Shown in pieces: positions 58,521 to 64,000 of a DNA stretch of 64,000 bases. The stretch lies in assembly GCA_026413755.1 (NCBI GenBank), contig JAOAKH010000001.1, positions 32,209 through 96,208 on the forward strand, written 5' to 3'. Numbering within the stretch: position 1 is the stretch's first letter; every line of letters starts with the position of its first letter. The position numbers and the translations under genes are program-made. The stretch is from Acidilobaceae archaeon (lineage in GTDB: Archaea > Thermoproteota > Thermoprotei_A > Sulfolobales > Acidilobaceae). The notes beneath the pieces are model-generated. The model made no database searches. It was given only the letters and a program-made list of their open reading frames with translations, and was not told the DNA's origin.

Positions 58521-59628
58521 CTCTCCTCGCCCCGCATACCTCAAAGGCCCTCTCGTACGCAGCCATGTAGCTCCTCGCTATGCGGGAGCAGTCAAAGAGT
58601 TCCGCCCTCTCCCTGGCCCTAGCCCCCATGTACTTCCTGAGGGCCTCGTCTGCGGCGAGGCTTGCCGTAAGCGCTGCCAGCTCCTCCTCGTCTGCGGCGA
58701 GGAGGCCGGAGACGCCGTCCTCCACCACCTCCGCTACGCCGCCGCTTCTCATCGCCACCACCGGCACCTCCATAGCCATTGCCTCCAGCGCGGAGAGGCC
58801 GAAGGCCTCCAGCTTCGTAGGGAGGACGAAGAGGTGAGAAGCTGCTAGCACCCTCCTTAGCGTGTCGCCGCTGGCAGCGCCGAGGAACATTAGGTTGTTG
58901 AGTCCTCTGGCGGCAGCCCTGCTCTCCATAGGCTTTCTCAGATAGCCGTCCCCCACCACGTAGAGGACGGCGCTAGGCACCTCTTGCTTCAGGCGCTCTG
59001 CCACCTTCAGGAGGGCCAGGGGGTTCTTGCGGGGCACTAGCCTGAGCACAGAGACCACCACGGGGTCTCCGGGGAGCTCCAGGGGGTCCTCCCTGCTCCA
59101 CTCGGCCAACCTTATGCAGTTATACGTTACTGCTATCTCCCTCGGCCTCAGCCTCCTGTAAACCTCCTCTGCCACGGCCTTGCTCACCGCAGTGACAAGA
59201 TCTGCGCGCTTTGCCATGAACCTGAGTGTGCCCACGACGTACCTCGGCGTGTCTCTGCCTATGAAGGAGTGCGCGGTGAGCAAGGAGGGCAGCCTCAGCC
59301 TCTTGCCCGCAAAGGCCCCCATGAGGGAGAGCAGTGAGAAGAGCCCCTGCCCGTGGACTACTTCGGGCCTCAGCTCCCTAAGCACCTTCATGACGGCAAT
59401 GAGGGAGAAGGGGTTCACCGTCACGCCTTTGTAGTAAAGCCTCCCCGCGTCTATCCTTATGACCTCTACCGGGCCGTCCTGCTCTACCCTGTAGCCCCCT
59501 ATCCTCTTCGAGCTGGTGATGACGTATACCTCATGCTCCTCTGCCAGCGTGTATGCTATGTTCCTCACGGCGCTCTCTATGCCGCCTATCTTTGGCTTGT
59601 AGCTGTCAGTCACGAAGGCTATCCTCAA
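58498..59628 (-). CDS. Glycosyltransferase family 4 protein
   Basis: A 376-residue GT-B enzyme from TTG or ATG at 59628. PKIGGIESAVRNIAYTLAEEHEVYVIT is the acceptor-binding opening, VVSVLRLVPRKNP the start of the nucleotide-sugar domain, and PTKLEAFGLSALEAMAMEVPVV contains the E-x7-E motif of GT4 enzymes. It resembles PimA-like and other lipid glycosyltransferases. With the deacetylase and flippase-like genes it probably builds a surface glycan or glycolipid. Confidence 0.9.
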   Translation of the reverse strand: MRIAFVTDSYKPKIGGIESAVRNIAYTLAEEHEVYVITSSKRIGGYRVEQDGPVEVIRIDAGRLYYKGVTVNPFSLIAVMKVLRELRPEVVHGQGLFSLLSLMGAFAGKRLRLPSLLTAHSFIGRDTPRYVVGTLRFMAKRADLVTAVSKAVAEEVYRRLRPREIAVTYNCIRLAEWSREDPLELPGDPVVVSVLRLVPRKNPLALLKVAERLKQEVPSAVLYVVGDGYLRKPMESRAAARGLNNLMFLGAASGDTLRRVLAASHLFVLPTKLEAFGLSALEAMAMEVPVVAMRSGGVAEVVEDGVSGLLAADEEELAALTASLAADEALRKYMGARARERAELFDCSRIARSYMAAYERAFEVCGARRVEGSSKL

Positions 59629-60406
59629 GCCTCGCCCCCCTCAGGGCTCTCACGATGCCAAGGCCCCCGCGGTATATAGTTATCGCCCCTCCCGCAACGC
59701 TCGGGAGCACGGTGGTTATCAGCCTCTCCGCTAATATTATACTCACGGCCTGACCTAAAGAGAGCCCATAGGCTACCATTACCCCGGCGTAGCCCCCCTC
59801 TAGCACGCCCACCCCCGCGGGCACTGGCGGCAGCCTCGCTAGCACCCCTATCAGCGTCAGGGCAGCCGCGAGGGGAAAGCTGGCCTGAACTCCAAAGGAG
59901 AAGGCCACTAGTAATATGCGCAGGGAGTCCAGGAGCCATATAAGCAGCGTGAGGGCCAGCAGGGGCATCACGAGCCTTGGCCTCGAGGCCAACTCCCTCA
60001 CGGCCCTCGCTGCCTCGCCGAGGAGGCTTCTCAGGTGAGCAGAAACGAGGAGCACGCTGCTGAAGGCATGGAGCGCCACGAGGAGGTAGAGGGCTCCCAC
60101 TAACAGGTCCCCCGCCCTCTCCGCTAGAGCCCCCGCTAGAAGCCTTGGGAGCGGCAGCCCCGTCCTCAGCCTCGCCCACCCTACCCTCGTCGCCTCTCCC
60201 GCGGCGCCTGAGAGAGAGATTAGGTTGTTGGCAAAAGTGCCCACGAGGAGGGCCTCCAGGAAGGAGGGGAGCTTTGAAAGGGGGGCACCGCTAGCTATGG
60301 TCCATCTCAGGGCTGCAAGAAATATTGAGGATATGTAAATGGCCAGCGCTAGCATGAGGAGCCTAACGTCAGCGCTGGACAGCAGCCCTACCAGTTCCCC
60401 GATCAT
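59606..60406 (-). CDS. Lysylphosphatidylglycerol synthase-like / UPF0104 membrane protein
   Basis: A 266-residue polytopic protein with about seven helices, from ATG 60406. ANNLISLSGAAGEATRVGW and PPVPAGVGVLEGGYAGVM correspond to the conserved loop motifs of the UPF0104 (COG0392) family, which includes the membrane half of MprF and putative lipid flippases. Linkage to the glycosyltransferase, overlapping by 23 nt, supports a role in glycolipid flipping or transport. It does not contain the aminoacyl-transfer domain. Confidence 0.78.
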   Translation of the reverse strand: MIGELVGLLSSADVRLLMLALAIYISSIFLAALRWTIASGAPLSKLPSFLEALLVGTFANNLISLSGAAGEATRVGWARLRTGLPLPRLLAGALAERAGDLLVGALYLLVALHAFSSVLLVSAHLRSLLGEAARAVRELASRPRLVMPLLALTLLIWLLDSLRILLVAFSFGVQASFPLAAALTLIGVLARLPPVPAGVGVLEGGYAGVMVAYGLSLGQAVSIILAERLITTVLPSVAGGAITIYRGGLGIVRALRGARLEDSLRD

Positions 60407-60415
60407 CTCCTCGAG

Positions 60416-60421
60416 AAAAAA
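60416..60421 (-). terminator. T6 terminator after the metallophosphoesterase gene
   Basis: The minus strand reads cccccttttttctc just after the stop at 60439, before the next minus-strand gene at 60406. Confidence 0.5.
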
Positions 60422-60438
60422 GGGGGTGGGCTAATAAG

Positions 60439-62424
60439 CTAGCGCCTAAGGAGGAAGGCAACTATGCCTGCAGCTACAAGCACTACGAGGAGCACCAGGA
60501 GCACGTTAACTAGCGGGCTTTCCCGAGGCCTGACGGGCGCCTCAGTAGGCTTCGGCTCTGGAACTGGCTCAGCGGGGGCAGTCCCTGTGGGAGAGGGCGC
60601 TGGAGAGGGCGTGGGCTGAGCAGCTCTCTCTGGATCCTCTATGATGAAGCTAATCGTCGCCTCCCGCGAGTTGCCCGCTAGGTCCACTGCCCTAATCACT
60701 ATCTCATAGCTACCGTAAGACTTCGGCACGTACACTAGCCTGAACTGCTGCGGCTCTACCGTCCTCAAGGCGTTGAGCACAGCTACAGCTTTCCCATTGA
60801 TCTTCACTTCCGCCGCGACCCTCTCCACTCCCCACCCCTCGTCGAGTACCTCTAGCGTGAGGACGAGAGGCCTGTTTATCGCTACCGAGGGCACCGAGGG
60901 CACCCTCACTATGGGCGGCTGTCTGTCCTCGTACGAAGCTACCGTTAGCTTACCTGGGCTCCTGAGGTCTGCGTAGACCTTGAAGAGATAGTAGAGCCCC
61001 AAGTCGTACCTCTCTATCCTGCGCACTGCGCCGGCGGAGCCGAAGAGCCTGTACGCGTCCATGGGGAGGCTCTTGTTGAGGTAGAAGGGCAGCACCACCT
61101 CCTCCACGCTCATATCTGTGAAGCCAGTCACGTTCCAGAACCAGGAGACGGCTGTGCTCCTGCTGTCCTTTACCTCAAAGACGAGGAAGCTCTCGGTGTT
61201 TATGCTGCCGGCGGTGGGCGAGTAGCTCCTCCCGCCCGGTATAATGACCCTCACCTCCCCGCTCTTCTTTATCTCCAGCAGCTTCACGCCCCAGTAGTAG
61301 CCCGCAGGGTATCCGTGGTTTGAGGTAACCGTAGTTATGAAATATACTCTGGAGCCGTCTGCCCTCTCGTAGATCGCGTCTGCATCTCTGTGCACATGAC
61401 CTGCCAGCACTGCAACTATGTTCTTGTGCTTCTCCACTATCTCTATGAACCTCCTCCCTTGCTCCCAGGCAGTCCTCCAGCTACTGTAGACGCTGCCCCT
61501 TATCTCGTCTGGCTTCCCCTTGTAGGTCCCCGCCTGGCTGAAGTAGGGGTGGTGCATGAGTATTACCACAGCCCTGTGAGGGCTGCCCGCGACGGTCCTC
61601 TCAAGCCAGTCCAGCTGCCACATCTCAGGGTAGCCCTCTAGCTTTGTGTCTATCGCTACGAACATGAAGTCACCGTAGCTGAAGTTCCAGACAAGGAGCG
61701 GAACTACATACCTGCCGTAGTACATCTCCACGAGAGCCCTCGTGTCGGGCACCTGCGACCAGTCATGGTTGCCCGTGAGAGCTAGCTGCGGCGCGAAGAC
61801 CTGGCTGACTGCAGAGAAGAAATCCCTGTAGGCAAGCACGTCGCTCCCCACGTCGATGAGGTCCCCTGTGTACACGACCAGCCTTACGCCGTGCTTCTCA
61901 ACTAGCGTGTTGAGGAGAGCTACGTAGCGGGTGTGCTTGAAGTTGTTGGGGAGGCCTCCCTGCTCCGCGCCGAAGTGCGTGTCGGTCACGTGAACTACCC
62001 TTATGCTCTCCCTAGGCCCCCCTGTCCTGTCGACTATCACAGCGTTTGGCATCCACATGACCCCTCTCTCGTGCCTTATGATCAGAGTGTACACTCCGTC
62101 CTGAGCATCCTGGGGTACCCTGAACCTCAGCTGCTGGCCTCTAAGAGTGTAAGTAGGGTCTATCGGCAGCTCGGCCCTCCCGCTGCCCTCGAGCGAGAGG
62201 CTATGTGAGGAACGCGTGCTGACGAGCAGGGCTTCCCTCACGCTCACCTCCCCTCTGACCATGACGCTTATCGAGTCCCCTGGCCTCGCTAGAGCGGGCA
62301 GCAAGTAGGAGGGCAAGACTACGTAGGGCTCGCTCGCAGCGGCTACGCCAGGGACGTACGCTGCTGCGACGGGGGCCAGCAGGATCGCGAGCAGGGCTAT
62401 GGCTGCGAGCCTCACGCGTGCCAC
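60439..62424 (-). CDS. Secreted, membrane-anchored metallophosphoesterase
   Basis: A 661-residue protein from GTG 62424 with a signal peptide (LAAIALLAILLAPVAAAYV). After about 120 residues of beta sandwich comes a calcineurin-like domain: VHVTDTHFG (D-x-H), VVYTGDLIDVG (GD-x-x-D), LALTGNHDW (GNHD), ILMHHPYF and VLAGHVHRDAD (GH-x-H), so all metal ligands are intact. An Ig-like domain (about 500-600) and a Pro/Thr/Glu-rich stalk lead to a transmembrane helix ending in LLRR. It probably hydrolyses extracellular phosphoesters such as nucleotides or sugar phosphates. It stands beside a transporter operon on the same strand. Confidence 0.9.
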   Translation of the reverse strand: MARVRLAAIALLAILLAPVAAAYVPGVAAASEPYVVLPSYLLPALARPGDSISVMVRGEVSVREALLVSTRSSHSLSLEGSGRAELPIDPTYTLRGQQLRFRVPQDAQDGVYTLIIRHERGVMWMPNAVIVDRTGGPRESIRVVHVTDTHFGAEQGGLPNNFKHTRYVALLNTLVEKHGVRLVVYTGDLIDVGSDVLAYRDFFSAVSQVFAPQLALTGNHDWSQVPDTRALVEMYYGRYVVPLLVWNFSYGDFMFVAIDTKLEGYPEMWQLDWLERTVAGSPHRAVVILMHHPYFSQAGTYKGKPDEIRGSVYSSWRTAWEQGRRFIEIVEKHKNIVAVLAGHVHRDADAIYERADGSRVYFITTVTSNHGYPAGYYWGVKLLEIKKSGEVRVIIPGGRSYSPTAGSINTESFLVFEVKDSRSTAVSWFWNVTGFTDMSVEEVVLPFYLNKSLPMDAYRLFGSAGAVRRIERYDLGLYYLFKVYADLRSPGKLTVASYEDRQPPIVRVPSVPSVAINRPLVLTLEVLDEGWGVERVAAEVKINGKAVAVLNALRTVEPQQFRLVYVPKSYGSYEIVIRAVDLAGNSREATISFIIEDPERAAQPTPSPAPSPTGTAPAEPVPEPKPTEAPVRPRESPLVNVLLVLLVVLVAAGIVAFLLRR

Positions 62425-62443
62425 CGCGTGGGGCTCCCTCGCG

Positions 62444-62453
62444 GATCTAAAAA
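62444..62453 (-). promoter_or_regulatory. TATA box for the metallophosphoesterase
   Basis: The minus strand reads tttttagatc 20-29 nt before GTG 62424, in the 55-nt gap after the ABC ATPase stop. Confidence 0.4.
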
Positions 62454-62479
62454 GAGGTAAAGTATATGGATCTATATAG

Positions 62480-63562
62480 CTATTCCTCCGCTGCAGAGAG
62501 CGAGTAGACTTTCACGTCCTCTGGGCTTGCGGCAAGCCTTATGGGGGATCCCTCTTCCACCTTCTCCTCTCCGCGCAGGTAAGCTATCAGAGATGTGCCG
62601 CTGTCGACCCTAGCCCTCACCTGAAGGGCCAGGCCTATGAAGCTCGCCCTCTCCACCACTCCCTCCCACACGTTTACCTCCTCTCCCGGCTCGGCCCTCC
62701 TAACGGCCTCGTACCTTATGACGACGAAGACCTCCTCTCCTACGGACGGCCTCTCCCCCGGCGCCACGCCATACAGGCTCAGCCTGCCTACCGAGACCCT
62801 GTAGAGCCCGTTGGAGGAGGACTTGACGATGCCTCTCAGCACGTTGCTCCTACCCATGAAGGTCGCGACGAAAAAGTTCGAGGGCTTGTGGTATATCTCC
62901 TTCGGCGTGCCCACCTGCACTACTCTCCCCTTGTTCATGATGGCTATCCTGTCGCTTATGCTCATGGCCTCCTCCTGATCATGTGTTACGTATATCATCG
63001 TAGTGCCCAGCTTACGCTGCAGGAGCACTATGTCCTCCCTTACCTTTACCCTTAGCTTCGCGTCAAGGTTGCTCAGCGGCTCGTCGAGCAGGAGCACCTT
63101 AGGCTCCACTACTATGGCCCTTGCCAGGGCTACCCTCTGCTGCTGCCCTCCGCTAAGCTGCAGGGGGTACCTGTTTTCCAGCCCCTGCAGGCCCACTAGC
63201 TCCAGGGCCCACTTGACCCTCCTCCTTATCTCCTCCTTACTGTAGCCCTTCATCCTGAGCCCGAAGGCCACGTTGTCGAAGACGGTCATGTGGGGCCAGA
63301 GGGCGTAGTTCTGGAACATCATAGCAGTGCTCCTCTCGTAGGGCTTCTTGTAAGTTATGTCCTCCCCCTCGAGGTAAACCCTCCCCTCCTCGGGGATCTC
63401 GAGCCCGGCTATCACCCTCAGAGTGGTGGACTTACCGCAGCCGCTGGGACCCAGGAGCGTGAATATTTCCCCCTTCTTTATGTTCAGGGAGACCCTGTCG
63501 AGGGCCTTGAACTTCCCATAGTACTTGCTCACGTTCTCGAGCACCACCGCCTCCACGCTCAC
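62480..63562 (-). CDS. ABC transporter ATPase, MalK/PotA/FbpC type with TOBE domain
   Basis: A 360-residue ATPase from ATG or GTG 63562. Walker A is GPSGCGKST, the Q-loop lies in AMMFQNYALWPHM, the signature LSGGQQQR, and Walker B VLLLDEPLSNLDAKLR. The C-terminal third is a TOBE beta-barrel (EVFVVIRYEAVRRAE) of the family that includes spermidine, iron, thiamine and sugar importers. Its substrate cannot be told. It overlaps its permease gene by 4 nt. Confidence 0.9.
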   Translation of the reverse strand: MSVEAVVLENVSKYYGKFKALDRVSLNIKKGEIFTLLGPSGCGKSTTLRVIAGLEIPEEGRVYLEGEDITYKKPYERSTAMMFQNYALWPHMTVFDNVAFGLRMKGYSKEEIRRRVKWALELVGLQGLENRYPLQLSGGQQQRVALARAIVVEPKVLLLDEPLSNLDAKLRVKVREDIVLLQRKLGTTMIYVTHDQEEAMSISDRIAIMNKGRVVQVGTPKEIYHKPSNFFVATFMGRSNVLRGIVKSSSNGLYRVSVGRLSLYGVAPGERPSVGEEVFVVIRYEAVRRAEPGEEVNVWEGVVERASFIGLALQVRARVDSGTSLIAYLRGEEKVEEGSPIRLAASPEDVKVYSLSAAEE

Positions 63563-64000
63563 ACCCCCAGGAAAGCGTACCTATACTTGAGCACGTAGTT
63601 AGAGAGCGTTATAGCTGCCAGCTGTACCAATATCATGAGCGCCACTATGGCCGAGGCCAGGTGAACGAAGGCTCCTCCTCCATAGCCGCTTACTATGTAG
63701 TCATATATATAGTACGTAAGGGGGGCCTGCTCCCTATTAAGGGACCCTATCGTTATGCTGGTGCTCACCTCGCTCATGCAATAGACGAAGCTTATGAGGG
63801 AGCCCGCGAGGAGGTTGAGCCCTATCAGCGGGAGCACAAGGGTGAAGAGGGTCCTCGTCCTCGAGGCCCCCAGGTTCATGGCTGCCTCCTCCAGCGCCTT
63901 GTGGACTTGCTGGAGGCCCGCATAAACGGCCCTAGTCGTGAAGGGGCTCTTCCTTATGGCGTAGGCTATTACTAAGAGGAAGGCAGGGTTGATATATGGG
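63559..64000 (-). CDS. ABC transporter permease (partial, 5' end outside window)
   Basis: I extended this minus-strand frame past the first ATG (63879) to the window edge; it stays open, so the N-terminus is missing. The visible part contains the EAA loop EEAAMNLGASRTRTLFTLVLPL, followed by helices of a binding-protein-dependent permease. The spacing suggests an iron/thiamine/polyamine-type permease (FbpB/ThiP-like), which often has twelve helices, but the substrate is unknown. Confidence 0.85.
   Translation of the reverse strand, partial: PYINPAFLLVIAYAIRKSPFTTRAVYAGLQQVHKALEEAAMNLGASRTRTLFTLVLPLIGLNLLAGSLISFVYCMSEVSTSITIGSLNREQAPLTYYIYDYIVSGYGGGAFVHLASAIVALMILVQLAAITLSNYVLKYRYAFLGV

Noticed and set aside
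59625..60179. 184-codon minus-strand frame inside the flippase-like gene
   Set aside because: Gly/Arg/Ala-rich alternative frame of a membrane protein gene with clear family motifs.

Overview
This window is a gene-dense stretch of a (hyper)thermophilic archaeon, most likely a Thermoproteota (crenarchaeote) close to Desulfurococcales/Acidilobales; that placement is inference. The evidence is a complete set of archaeal information-processing genes (Cbf5, archaeal DnaG, family-B DNA polymerase, RFC small and large, GINS, MCM, Hel308, KEOPS Pcc1, the exosome Rrp4/41/42, RNase P proteins, S3Ae, S15, L15e, L37Ae). Other signs are high GC, almost exclusive AGG/AGA arginine codons, frequent TTG and GTG starts, 1-4 nt gene overlaps, and crenarchaeal-type TATA boxes 25-40 nt before starts. 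I see no rRNA, CRISPR array, insertion sequence or phage gene. No stretch above 300 bases lacks a gene.

Layout. 1-6654: geranylgeranyl reductase (cut by the window edge), Hsp20, ZPR1-type and C2H2 zinc proteins, Cbf5, a ZIP metal transporter, two A-type ATP synthase subunits, an ASCH protein and the GTP-dependent dephospho-CoA kinase. 6737-14108 is the most unusual part: a very large type-IV-pilin-like protein, a 1244-residue S-layer/stalk-like surface protein with a heptad-repeat stalk and C-terminal membrane anchor, then an RHH/UPF0175/PIN fusion followed by an intact and a degenerate VWA-like protein. 14105-20056: endonuclease IV, a small unknown, DNA polymerase B, DnaG and TyrRS. 20130-31521: S15, an inactivated DHH (RecJ/Cdc45-like) protein, Pcc1, S3Ae, a sugar nucleotidyltransferase, then the archaeal exosome/RNase P/proteasome superoperon through L37Ae and tRNA-Ala(CGC). 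31540-41897: an endonuclease III-like protein, the clamp loader (divergent from GINS and MCM), Hel308, MoaC, MoeA, DUF424 and a coiled-coil unknown.

41936-57837 is metabolic and fits peptide fermentation: crotonase, IorA/IorB, a dipeptide/oligopeptide ABC transporter (split around two small membrane proteins), a membrane Fe-S oxidoreductase, TatA and an alanine dehydrogenase/ornithine cyclodeaminase homologue. Imported peptides would supply aromatic amino acids; their 2-oxoacids would be oxidised by IorAB, with ferredoxin and amino groups disposed of through the neighbouring enzymes. 57819-64000 is envelope and transport: NodB-type deacetylase, GT4 glycosyltransferase, flippase-like membrane protein, an anchored extracellular metallophosphoesterase, and a MalK/PotA-type ATPase with a permease that runs off the window.

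The observations most worth a second look are the RHH-PIN/VWA cluster, three genes without a conventional start codon where homology says they should begin (one, RNase P Rpp30, lying in the -1 frame after a run of seven G), an Rnp2/Pop5 with an N-terminal membrane segment, an endonuclease III homologue that has lost its catalytic Asp, and a shared stalk-plus-anchor design in two major surface proteins.
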